Shown here: piece by piece, positions 38,230-50,362 of the stretch | Layout: the number at the start of each line of letters is the position of its first letter | Numbering within the stretch: position 1 is the first letter of the stretch | Origin: Sycobia sp. Sy_11 | Taxonomy: Eukaryota; Arthropoda; Insecta; Hymenoptera; Epichrysomallidae | NCBI GenBank assembly: GCA_018907035.1 | Contig: JACCIC010000175.1 | Coordinates: 1,022,501 to 1,086,500 of the forward strand | Reading direction: 5' to 3' | DNA: 64,000 nucleotides | The notes under the pieces: generated by a model | The model's database searches: none | Told to the model about the DNA's origin: nothing | The model's input: the letters and a program-made list of their open reading frames with translations, nothing else | Translations under genes and position numbers: made by a program

Positions 38230-38927
38230 TGTCAGTATATCAACTCACGCTCTATCATTCCCTTATTATTGCTTCTGAAGAATTCTCGCAAATCCTTTTC
38301 TATATACGTAGATGTAGTAGTTTCCATCTCGTTACCGATCTTTCTGATTTCTTCACTGTCAGACTGTCCGCGTTCGTTGTCTTCTCTGGAGACATGCCTA
38401 TCCACATCTTCGACGTGAAATGACTCGACACGTTTCTCTACAATATTGTGCTCGAGGTTTTATCGTTCTGTAACCTTCAGATGCGGTTCATTTATTGGAA
38501 TTTTCACGTTGATCACGTCTTCATCGGTATCTGCTTCTTCTTTTTAATAATTAATATGTGCCGGTTAGATGCGCTCGATCATTACGGTTTTTCGATTTCC
38601 ATTTTGGTCTATCGTATTCGTTTTTCGATATATTAAGTAGGTCCTATGTAACGGTGACCTATTAGGATTTCGCTGCACGGAAACAGGAATGCAATTTTTC
38701 AATTCTTTATAGACAAGTTCATGTATATTTTGGTGCTCTATCTTAACGGGTTGTGTATGTTGCATGTATTCTTTTAATTCGCAAAAGAATGCACCGTTGT
38801 GGGATTGAATATTGTCGAAATAAAATGCTCCGGGAATTTTAAGTGTTGTACCAAATATATATTCGGCCAGGCTTGCACCTGTATCTACTCGAACGCGAGT
38901 TCTAACGCCTAAAAGAACCATTTTCAT
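38230..38927 (-). pseudogene. C-terminal end of a gypsy-type integrase
   Basis: The minus strand reads VLLGVRTRVRVDTGASLAEY, FGTTLKIPGAFY, ELVYKELKNC, LHRTYLIYRKTNTIDQNGNR and VMIERI-stop-PAHI. This is the conserved C-terminal run of insect gypsy integrases: the end of the catalytic core, then a chromodomain-like beta strand block closing with the usual RLKPAHI motif. In-frame stops interrupt the motif at the Lys position and further on. Homology begins abruptly at about 38927, so this is a 5'-truncated copy unrelated in position to the element at 13.3 kb. Confidence 0.7.
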
Positions 38928-38933
38928 CCCCTA

Positions 38934-38960
38934 ACAGGGAGTCGCCACCTTATGGATAAT
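38934..38960. repeat. 27-bp block also found at 41276-41302
   Basis: The block starts ACAGGGAGTCGCCACCTTAT and ends GGATAAT. It matches the later block at 22 of 27 positions and sits directly at the breakpoint of the gypsy integrase fragment. Confidence 0.4.
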
Positions 38961-41900
38961 GAGGGAAAATTGTGGAAAAGAAGGATCTGGACGTTTCGGA
39001 TTTTTCAAAAATTTTGAATTTTCTTCGAAATAGTGCATTTACAATTTATATTGCAAAACGTTAATTAAATATAAAATTTTGTAACATTTCCAATTGTAGT
39101 TAAACACAAACTCTTATGCTTGAAATTTAGGAAAATTAACTAGACTTTATAAAAAAATATTGTTCGAAACGATCTTGAAATTTATACTATGGTAGCGAAA
39201 TATTTTACAAATATATAGGGAATTATACCAATAGCTAACAATATATCAGTACATTACCATAAATACGATTCTAATTTTATAATAAGATTTTAAAATATAA
39301 AATCGCAATTAAAATTATATTACTACATAATTCTAGTAGTCAAAACTACGATTCTTTTTTTTAACTAATTTTTTAACTATTTTAATCATTCATAATAAAA
39401 CAAAACATCATTAGATAACTGGCTAGTTAATTCTATATAGACATGAGGGGCATTTACATAATTTTAACGTCCCAATACATCACTAACGTCCACATATGGT
39501 TGAAAATTTTAATCAAATAGATTGCAAAAATTATGCAGTAAAATCATTTTAATTACGGTTTTATATTTTAACATCTTAATATAAAATTAGAATCGTATTT
39601 ATGTTCACGTACTAATATATTGTTAACCATTGGTATATATATATATTTGTAAAATATTTCGCAACAATAATATAAATTTCAAACTCGTTTGAAATAATAT
39701 TTTTTTATAAAGTCTAGTTAATTCTTCTGAATTTCATGCATAAGACGTTATGTATAACTACAATTAGAAATGTTACAAAAAATTATACTTAATTAACGTT
39801 TTTTTTTGTAATAAACTTTTAACCCATCGGCACATGCAACAATATGTGATTGAAATTGTAAATGCGCTATGCGGAAAGCGCGCCAAAATTCGAATTTCAA
39901 AATAAAATGCCTATCTTACCTTTTAGAGTTCACGTATAAATTATTAAATAAGAATGATCTTAAAATGAAATAAAACCGCTTTTAAATTTTTATTCAAATT
40001 TATTATAAAATAAATTTTTTTATATTTATGAAATTAAAATAATCAGTATCAATTTTTGGTATATAATAAAAACCATTTGTTAAGAATGTAACGTATGAAA
40101 CTAAACAATTTAAAATATCATTCATCGTTAATACGGTATATTCTAAGTGTACATGATTATATATTTGAAAGTTTATTATAATAATAATCTTGTAATTGTT
40201 AACATAAAATTGAAAAATCTTTCTCATTTATTAAAATATTCGATACTACGAAAAATATAATACTATCAATTAGATATGGTTATTATTTAAATTACCTTTA
40301 TACTTATTTATTATTTGAATCTAAATTATAGTTAAAATATTTTAATCGAAACTTGTTGTGAACTATATATACCAGTAAAAACATGTAAAAAGAAACTTTT
40401 ATTTATAAATCGCTGGGATAATCGCACTGCACACATAGAAATTCTAAACTTGACGACAAATTATTTCTAAGAAATTCAAATTCAAACGAGTACAAAGTTT
40501 GTCAGGTAACCGGCAGCGTAACGATACCTTCTTAATGATAACTAATAGATAGCTTAAGAAGGCAAAGTAGTGACACCTTCGTGCGGTAACTAAAGTGATA
40601 CTCTAAAAAGACAAAATAATAGTAACTTTTTCAGGTGACTTCGAGTAATCAATAATATGGCACCCATAAGGTAACTAACTAAAATTTTCTTATAAATGTT
40701 GCCACTCAGATATCTGTTGTTAATGCCTTATAGAAAACTTCAATCAGACAGAAATCAGATATCTTACAGCTATCTACCAGTACTACCTCTATAGTACCAA
40801 TTGGGTTTTTACAGCAGTGTTCTTCTATAAGCGTCGATCTTATTTGATATCAGACCAAATTAGACAATTCATTCTCGTATATAGAGAAGACTGGAAACTC
40901 CACTCGCTTTAAATGGGAAAAGCTTATCAAAAATTAGTCGGAAATGGTAGTTCAGATTTGTCCGGTAGACATTGCTGTCTTGGAAATCCCTAGATAGACA
41001 GAGATAAGTCTGAAGTCGTGCTTTCTCTCTTGGTCCGGGGAAAGAGTAGGGAGGCAGCCTAACAATAACAATGGTATAGAATATAGGAAAAACGATTTCT
41101 GCTGCGTATAATTCTACTGCTCCTGTTCCCCTACTTTTCCTTTCTCTACATTTTCTCGATTGTAATAGAGAGACGACACGACTTCCTGTATTGCTCTTTC
41201 ACTCTGGTTTAGGTTTCAACTCTGTTCCCAGAGCGCGCTGTCTAATATATAAGCAGAAGTCTATGGAGCAACCTCACAGGGTGTCGCCACTTTGCGGCTA
41301 ATTCTGTCCCGAAGTCCTGCCATGTAATTTGACATGATTTTAGGGAAGTTTCCACTCCTTCTCTCCATATAAATGCAGATAATGCAGATAAATGTCATGA
41401 ACAGTTTTGGAACTTCAAATTTTACACCGTTGACGTAATGAACGTACTTACTGGCGATTAATATATTGGAGAATTGTTTCACATACCAAAAAAATGCGCA
41501 TTAGTTGTAAACTTATAGTACACATGAAGTATTTGAATGTTAGTTTTAACATTTTCTAATAAACATTTTGATAATAAATCTAAATATTGATAAAATAACT
41601 TTTCAACTCCTATATATTATTAATATTTATATGATTTAAATATTTAATATTAATAAATATTATGTAAAAGACCGAAATGTAATAATATCAATGTATTATA
41701 TAAAAATATATTTAAACAATAAAAGAAATTTTTTACATTAAAATATAGGAACGATGATCGACAATGATTCTTTAATAAAGATCATGTAAAATAATAATCT
41801 TTGCAGGTGAGAATAAAATTTATAAAGAACAACACAAAACGTGCTACATATAAAACATCTAAAAGTGCGTTATAAATAATTTATTAATATTTTTTAAATT

Positions 41901-43500
41901 TTCATTAAAGATCATTGTTAATCATCATTATATTAGAATATAAAAAAATTTCTTCTATTTTTTTAATATATTTTTATTTTATACATTAATATTTTTATGC
42001 TTCTTACTTTTATACAACACTAGCATCGTTCCTCTCGGCTTCGCCCAAGATAATAAGTTAATGATTTCTTAAACAATGAAATATCTATGTAAAAATACTC
42101 CATGTATAACTCTACATTTATATAGTTAATTTTACCTATGATAATATTTCTGAAGAAAAAACTTAAGAATTCCTGGGGGTCCTCCACAAACATCGTCAGT
42201 GATGTGGCTGTTGTCAGTTAGTCAGTGGTTAGTCCCGAGATAGTATCCTCGCCCTATTTTTCTGAATATTTATATACCTATTTTTTTAGTGCGCTGATTA
42301 CGAATAAGTTAATGGCTTTTGAGGAAAGTTGAACAATTATTCCCAAATCCATGAAAATTCTATAAAAATCACGATTGTCCCAATTTATCTCAAAAAATAA
42401 GAAATAAAAAATTTGAAAAAAATTTGAAATAAAAATCATAGAGCTCATTAAACTACAGATTTTTTGTTTTATACAGTTTTTCGATGCAAACAACATTTCT
42501 TCTTCAGTTTGCTGAACCTGTGTGTTCCCCGCTTATACTTAAAAGAGGTACCTTCGAATATTTTGCTCAAGAAAAGTTACTTGTAAAAGACAAATGTACA
42601 GAAAAAATATATATATTTTAATGCTATTTACAACTTTTTTTAAAATATTTTTTGCGAATTTTACTATTTCACGAAATATGTTAGAAATATTACATTTTTA
42701 TGGTTATTGTCTAACTCTTTTAAATGCCTAGATATTATTTATAACCTAAATTACATATTTTTATCGCATTATTAAGTAAAGACTTTATCGGTGTTATATA
42801 ACTATGAGACGTGATTTTTAGTCGCTCACGGGACTACGCGCAAAACAGGTGTCTCTATCGGTGGACAATTAAACCGTTCTGCATGATTGCAGTAACCTTA
42901 CAGCTGCAATTGCAAGTTTGCTGCAATGATGTGTAGTGAATGCATGCTCGTTGCGATCAAAAATGCTATATGGATAATACTGACTTTAAAAATTATGTTC
43001 ATGATTTTTTCTAATTTCACGCATGTATAACACAGTATATATCGTCACAGTTTTATCTAGTACGTTTATTATGACTAAAATATTGAACCAAATACCTAGG
43101 CAAACTACATGTAACAGTTGATTAATTTATTTATTAATTTATTATAAATATAATAAAGATATTTACAATCTGTTAAATTCTATCATGGTTAAGAATGCAC
43201 GAAAAACCTGCAATTTTTGCTAATGTACACCTCAGGAACAAAATTAATTGAAAGCGTTTTTCGTCGGAAGTACATATTTCTATAATTTTTATCTTTCAAA
43301 TTTTGAAACTAAAAAAAGGTTATTTAATAATTGAATTTCATTAACTATATATTTATATATTTTCAATGCATAGCTTTGTTTCATCTTATTAAGCCTTATT
43401 TAAAATAATAAAAATTTTTAATCTATTACATTTTATTTTACAATATGTATTTATTTAATTAAAATAATCAAATTGCAATAAAATCTAGGTATCACATGCG
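38961..43500. other. Long intergenic stretch; promoter-like patch near 41100-41300
   Basis: No supported gene. Around 41100-41300 the composition becomes balanced and CpG-containing. TATATAAG lies at about 41245, followed by the 27-bp block shared with 38934. About 42280-42500 resembles the AT-rich inverted-arm repeat family. Confidence 0.4.
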
Positions 43501-43539
43501 CACGCGTTCACTTTATACCTTTCCTTTCCTATGACTCAC

Positions 43540-43664
43540 CAGCTATCCGCATGATAAAATATATTTGTCGAATTTGAGAGCAATCGGTTCAGTAGTTTTT
43601 TTGTTTAACGTGTACATACAAAACACTCTTTATCTTTATAAATTAGCATGATATGATATGATGA
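43540..43664 (+). mobile_element. 3' tail of an RTE-like LINE or derived SINE
   Basis: Contains AATTTGAGAGCAATCGGTTC, AGTAG with a T-run, ACGTGTACATACAAAACACT, TTTATAAATTAG and a terminal simple repeat (GATATGATATGATGA). An A/T-rich end with a short tandem tail is typical of RTE-type 3' ends. The minus-strand fragment near 27990 shares the same core. Confidence 0.5.
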
Positions 43665-44201
43665 GGATTTCTCAATATTCAATAATTATATCATATCAAT
43701 ATTAGTAATATGTATCAGTTTAAAAATTATTCTTTTAAAAAGTTTTAACTTTAAAAAATATTATTGAAAATAATATTTATATTCAGTGTCTAAAAAGCTT
43801 GTACATATACATATTTATGTTTTATTTACATATGTAGTTCTACTCAAGAAGACAAGATAGCTATATAAAGTTTTACAAACATTTTTTGAAAATCCGTGTA
43901 TCTTAATTTATAAGATCCTAAAAATTTTGCATTTACATATAAATAATATAATAATGGTGATTAAATAACTTGACCACAAGGGTTATTTTAGAGTAATGTA
44001 AACTAAAAAATATTAATAAATGGCTCCGTATAAAATAAACGTTAACGTTTGTTTTTATCTATAAGCAAAATATTGTTAACAATAAAACTTAGGTTCTATA
44101 TGACATTATTAAAAACAATTTTTTATCTGAAAAGATTATATCAATGTAATATATAATCGTATTCGTATTTAAGTAATATCGCTTCGTTTTGCTTTCTTTT
44201 T

Positions 44202-44257
<56 letters not shown>

Positions 44258-44873
44258 TCCTCACAACTTTTAGTTGAAATGAAAATAGGAATGAAACAAA
44301 CTTATTGTATCTCTTTGCAGATAATAAAACTAATATAATTGGTTATATATATATTGTTTTTTTAAATTCAATATCGCTATTCAAAGTCACGTGACAGGTA
44401 GAGGCAAGTATGAAGGGTATGAAGCTGGTATGAAGTTATGAACTTTATGTAAATATCTGAAAAACATCTTTATTTTCTTCATTCTCTAATGAAAAATTAA
44501 TATATGAATAAATTATTCACATTTGAATAGCACTTTTATTTTCCATTTTGTTATACTTTTAAAATGAAAGCTAATAACCTTGACTGTGTTTTGTCTTAAA
44601 CTTGTTTCGTTTTTATACATATATGAACTGTCCAAGCAGCAGTTTTTACTGTTTGCTGCTGTTCAAGACTCAAGGCCACCTCAAGGATCAAGCCAGACCA
44701 GGCCAGATTCAAGCTCAACAACTATACTCTCAAATAACTAAAGCTCAATGCTACCGTCACAAACAATCGCGCACAACGCCTTGTCAATCCTCACTCCTCA
44801 GTACTCACGTGGTACTCACACATATTGTTTCTATGTGTAAATATATACATTTAAATGCATGTATGCATGCATG

Positions 44874-44932
<59 letters not shown>

Positions 44933-46620
44933 CACATGATATTTACATAATATTTATCATTAGAAAGCTATATATATATACATACGATTTTGGAGCCTGC
45001 GCAGTACGCAGCTGACTAGCTGACTTGGACTTGCAGGAGGCAAGCAAGAGGGGTGGTATGCGTATCGCCAATTAATAACATTAGTGTATATATAAACTGA
45101 TGTATACAGCCATGTAGTATGCATTTTCAACAAATTATATGTTGATGTAGTTAATATCGCAATTCTGAATTATCATGTGATTTCCTGCCAAAGCTAAATT
45201 ATATTATACATCAAGGGCTCTTTCTCTCTCTCTTTCTTTCTTTCTTTTTCTATGTACGAATTATTGCACGTGTATCATTTTATAAAATGACTAGAATGAA
45301 CCTAACCTTTAACGTTATTTTCATCTCATTGTAGACAAACAGCGCAAAATAATAATAAGAGGGTGAAGGTGTAAGATTTTGTATAATTACCCAAGCAGTA
45401 TCGGCATAAACATCACGTATTTTTGCTATATGTGTACAATAACAAATATCATTCCAATTGCTTTTTTATTCTAGAGAAGAGCACCGTAAAAGCACATAAT
45501 TGTATATTACAAATATATCACTCATTCTTTTAAATGAAAAAATAGAAATAACGAATTCTTAAGGTATGTTGTATAGTGTAAATATCTAGAAAATTGTAAA
45601 TATTATGAATAACTATTGAAATTGATATTGACTATGTCCAATAATAAGTATAAAACTTGAATAACTTAATCAATTTGTAAAAGCATTAAAAATATATTTA
45701 AAATATCGAGAATATGAAGAAAATAAATTTGACTAATATTTATAATTATTAATTTTTTTGAAATATAAAAAGTTTTAATTAATTTACCTTATAATTAGGA
45801 TTAAAGTATCTTGCGATAATAGCCTGTAACTGTGAAAGGTTTTGTTAGGTGTTTATAAAAATTATTTAAGTAAATGTGTAATTGTAATAAAATTATTTAA
45901 CTTGATTACATTATGAAAACGTTCTAATTATTTATATATTCTTAATTATGAATATTATTATATTAATTTTGCTCATACAGTTGCTGTTCTAGTACTGAAT
46001 ACCACAACATATTTTTCTTACTATAGATATACCTTCCTTCAGATTTTATTGAAGAGACATAAATTTATTAATTTTATTACAATTTGTAAATAACGAACTA
46101 TAAGTTCTTTAGACATTTTTTAGATTTTCATATTACATTGAATAACTAACTATGCATTTATTAATTTACTATAAAAATATAGTTTATTTACTCGGTAACT
46201 ATTAAAATTTTTTAATATAAATTTCAACAAAATTATCATAAATTTGTTTTATATTAATTCAAGTCATTCTATCATAATACTGATTTATTACTTACATACA
46301 GATTATATTATATAAAATGTATAATATATTAGAAACGGATACTATCGCTAATTAGCACCGGTATTTGGAAGCATAAATAGAGCGCCGTTAAATAACATAA
46401 AAAAAAAAAAAGAAACAGACACTTACATACATTAGATAGTTTTATGGATCAATTTTTTATGCAAATTCTAAAGATAAAAATTTTTAAAAGTTTAATCTGT
46501 TTTATAATTGAATCTATTTAAAATTATTAATTTACTTAGTAATTATATTAATAATTTTAAAAAATCTTAATTTGTAATAAAATTTTACAGATTTTTTGTC
46601 AACTTTATTTAAATCCTAAA
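43665..46620. other. Intergenic and 5' region of the IAP gene
   Basis: Holds a (CT)n run (44209-44254) and a (AT)n run (44879-44929). A CpG-containing islet lies at about 44990-45070 with an imperfect palindrome TGCGCAGTACGCA. An unspliced acceptor-like TTTTACAG sits at 46581-46588, just before the first coding exon. The islet could be the promoter and first non-coding exon of the downstream gene; this is inference. Confidence 0.35.
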
Positions 46621-46622
46621 AA

Positions 46623-49600
46623 ATGCATAGTGAAGCAAACAGATTACGGACATTCCAAGAATGGCCTTCCAGTTCTCCTGTCAGTCCATCAAGAATTGCT
46701 AAAGCAGGATTCTTTTATACTGGTGAAGCACAGGTAGTTAAGTGCTTTCTGTGTCATACTACAATATCAGAATGGGATTTTGGTGATCAAGTTATGGCTC
46801 GTCATCAACTTGCAAATCCAGAATGTCCATTTGTATTAGATCCAAATACTGTGTACAATATACCTCTATATGCGTCTACTACAAGAATTAATTCAAGACC
46901 TCCAGATACTATAGATCCTAACTTAAGTCAGAATAACGATTCTGATATACCAAATCCTATGCGCACAGATCTTAAAAAATATTCTAATAGATTACATACA
47001 TTCGAAAATTGGCCCATTCCCACAATTGTATCGCCAGAAAGATTGGCTAAATCAGGATTTTATTATTTGCAGCAAACAGATACAGTAAGAACATACATAT
47101 TTTTTTATTATAATATTAATGAAACAATATATCATTTAAAATCAAATTCAATATTTATTTATTTAAATTTAATGTGATCAAATAAATTAAAAATAAGAAT
47201 TACTTTTATTAATTACAGCATTTTCTCATTTAAAGTTAGAGTTGTTTTAATTAATATTTAAGTTGAATATTTTACTAATAATAAAGAAATTAGGAATAAC
47301 TATCTTCTTTTCTTAATTAACTAATTTTATAAAAAAATAATAATTGTATCTTTTATAAACATTAGACTATTAAAAATATTTGGTTAATAGGTTGAATGCG
47401 TATATTGCGAAGGTGTACTAGCCATTTGGGAGCCTGGTGATGATCCTGATAGAGAACATAGAATACAATTTCCTAATTGTGATTTTCATTTACGAGTAGC
47501 AGAAGAAGAAGACGATGGTAATAAGCTTTTACACTATTTTTATAGTTACTTTTAATCTTTGTAATATTTCACATGGAGAAAATGGTTTAGAAAAAAATAT
47601 TATATTTTTTACAAAATAAGAAATTTAAAAAATTCAATCACTTTTTACTATAAACGTATTGAAAAATGATATAATTTATCAAATATTTATAATATATAGT
47701 AAATTCTTGCACACTTCTGAGACTTTATCTTCTTTTCTAGAAAATATAGTCATTTTTGTTAGACCGTTTTCTCTATGTATCAACCATAAACAGGTATACT
47801 TTGAAATAATGTTTAAATAATGAAGTTTATAAATATAAGATTTTACATTAACCTTGGCAAAATACTTAGCAATATAGAGTTTATGAATGTAAGCCAAGTT
47901 TATTGATGCTTTCTAAATATAATCATTCTTGCAACATTAACAAGGAGAGTAAACATTTAATAATGCAAACGTCTATTCAAATTGCTTAAACAATCAATGT
48001 TTTTCATTTCAGTGGATTAAGAGTTAGATTTACTTTATTTTGAATGGGTTCAGGTACTCTTTTATTAATTTGTGCTTCTTTAGATAAATTCTTCAATTAC
48101 TTAATCATTTTAAATCAAGCTTAGATTGAAATTTAATTTAGATTTTGATGAATCTTATAATACATCTGTGACAGTTCAATAAAATAATTTATGTGTTTTA
48201 ATGTGAAGATTTATCAGCAGAAAAAGTGGAGTTAGGCAACGTTAAATTAATGCCTGGCACAACATCAGATTTTACGGAATTAGGAATACAACATCATTCA
48301 GCTCCAAGGCAACCAAAACATGCTACATACGAGGGTAGATTGCGCACGTTTCAAGGATGGCCTTCTAATTTAAAACAAACTCCAGAAATGTTAGCTGATG
48401 CTGGATTCTATTATGTTGGTGAGATAAAATTTTTTTTTTTATACTAATATTATTAATACACAATAATTGTATAAAAATGACATTTTATGTAACATATATA
48501 AACAAATGTTTTGGAAACATTTTACAAACTGTGACCAGATTTTTCATTGCATGAATGGATTTTTCTTTATATTTTTTTTTTACTAAAAAGACTATTTAGT
48601 CCCATAAAATGATCATAAATAAGCAAATAAATAATCATATGATTTAGGATCTCTTGATCAAGTGAGATGTTTTCATTGTGATGGAGGCTTAAGGAATTGG
48701 GAAGAAACTGATGATACATGGATAGAACATGCAAAGTGGTTTCCTAAATGTGGATATGTAGCATTAGTAAAAGGGCAAGATTTTATTAAACAATGTGTTG
48801 AAAAAAGACCTCCAGTGGATCCAGCAGTATGCATGTTTTTTCAAGTATTTTACCATTCATGAAATATCTTTATTAAAACTTTTTAATTATTACAGATATT
48901 AGCAAGTGTTCCTGATGATAACGATGTTTTAAATATCACACCACCATTATCTCCTACTTCTGCAGTACCACAACAACCTATTCGACGAATAACTGATGCT
49001 GATTTGGAAGGACTGCTTGGCACAGCCCCAGCTGTTGTTAGTTATTTGTTTACATATAGTTTTAAATATAAATAGATTATATTGTTATAGATTAATCAAT
49101 AACTAACTTTATTATATTTAGACTGCATTAGAAATCGGCTTACACGTCGGTCGAGTAAAAATGGCATTAAAACGACGAATGGAGCAAACAGGGTTACCAT
49201 ATGCAAACGCGGATCAACTGATTGAAGATGCAACTCAAATACAACTAAATGAAGAAGGCAATAGGTATGTATAAATATTGCCGAGTTGACATTTTTACTA
49301 TATTATAAAGAGAAAATATTACATTATTTACATCTTAATATGAAGTCTTACTTAAATTTTAGATAAATAGATATGAAATCATACTTAAATTTTAAAAGAT
49401 TAATTTCATTACAATTTTTTGGAAATGTCTTCTTGTATTAAAAATATTCAAGTTTTAAAAATATTAATTTATCATGAAGTAGAAAAAATGTTTAAAATAA
49501 AATTAATATTTTAGATTTACATTATGATGCACATTTACATATAGTGGAATGAATTTTACTTTATAAGATGTTACTATAATATATTTACATAGCTGATAAA

Positions 49601-50315
49601 TTTTACTAAGAACTTTTAAATAATTGTGGCCAGCTTATTCCATATATATTAACTATTTCTATTATTATAAAATAATAATTTGAATAATGAAACTTATAAT
49701 AAAACTGCATTACATAATTTCATTTATTGTAGTAGGCAAAGATCTGATTCTCCATCTGTAGATTTTCCCGAGTTATGGAACTACCTTGTAGCTGCAGCAG
49801 AAAGTGCAAGTGAGTCACAGGCCCAAACAGAAAGTATGTTAAATGATGAACGAAAATCAAGTAATGTTGTAGATAAAAAATCTTCAACGCAAGACGATTT
49901 GGACAATAAAATAAAGACAAAAGAAAAAGATAGTAAAACAGATAAACCTGGTATGTTTAAAATTTTATTTCATAAAAATATACTTGTTTTCATTAACATT
50001 AAAAATTGTAACTTGCAAATTTATTTTATTTATTATTTTATTTACTATATTATATATACTATTTTGTTATTGATTATAAAATATTAATTATGTTTTAATA
50101 AACTTTCAAACTGTTTTTATATAGTTTCTCTGGAAGAAGAAAATCGAAGACTAAGAGAAGCTCGACTATGTAAAATTTGCATGGATAGAGATGTCACAGT
50201 GGTTTTTCTACCTTGTGGTCACCTTTCAACCTGTGTCTTTTGCGCACCCTCACTTACGCAATGTCCAATATGCAGGCAAGAAATTCGCGCTACAGTTCGC
50301 ACATTCTTAGCTTAA
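46623..50315 (+). CDS. Diap2: Inhibitor of apoptosis protein, DIAP2-type (3 BIR, UBA-like, RING)
   Basis: A ubiquitin ligase that, by family knowledge, binds caspases through BIR domains and acts in apoptosis control and insect IMD immune signalling. Exons: 46623-47084, 47391-47517, 48209-48418, 48648-48826, 48896-49036, 49122-49264, 49733-49950, 50125-50315. All introns are GT-AG, phases agree, and the product is 556 residues (Drosophila Diap2 is about 498). BIR1 opens RLRTFQEWP and has CFLC, then [12 protein letters not shown]2 opens RLHTFENWP and has CVYC, then [12 protein letters not shown]3 opens RLRTFQGWP and has CFHC, then [13 protein letters not shown]-like helical part ([20 protein letters not shown]) follows in exon 6. 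The C-terminal RING is [23 protein letters not shown]. All zinc ligands are intact. The exon 7 acceptor is a TAGTAG tandem, allowing one extra serine. Confidence 0.95.
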
Positions 50316-50356
50316 TTAGGTGAATGTAACTTTTTGAGGTATCATTTCTTTTCTTT

Positions 50357-50362
50357 AATAAA
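50357..50362 (+). terminator. Polyadenylation signal of the IAP gene
   Basis: AATAAA 42 bases past the stop codon; further AATAAA-like signals occur near 50705 and 50769, so a longer 3' UTR is also possible. Confidence 0.6.
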
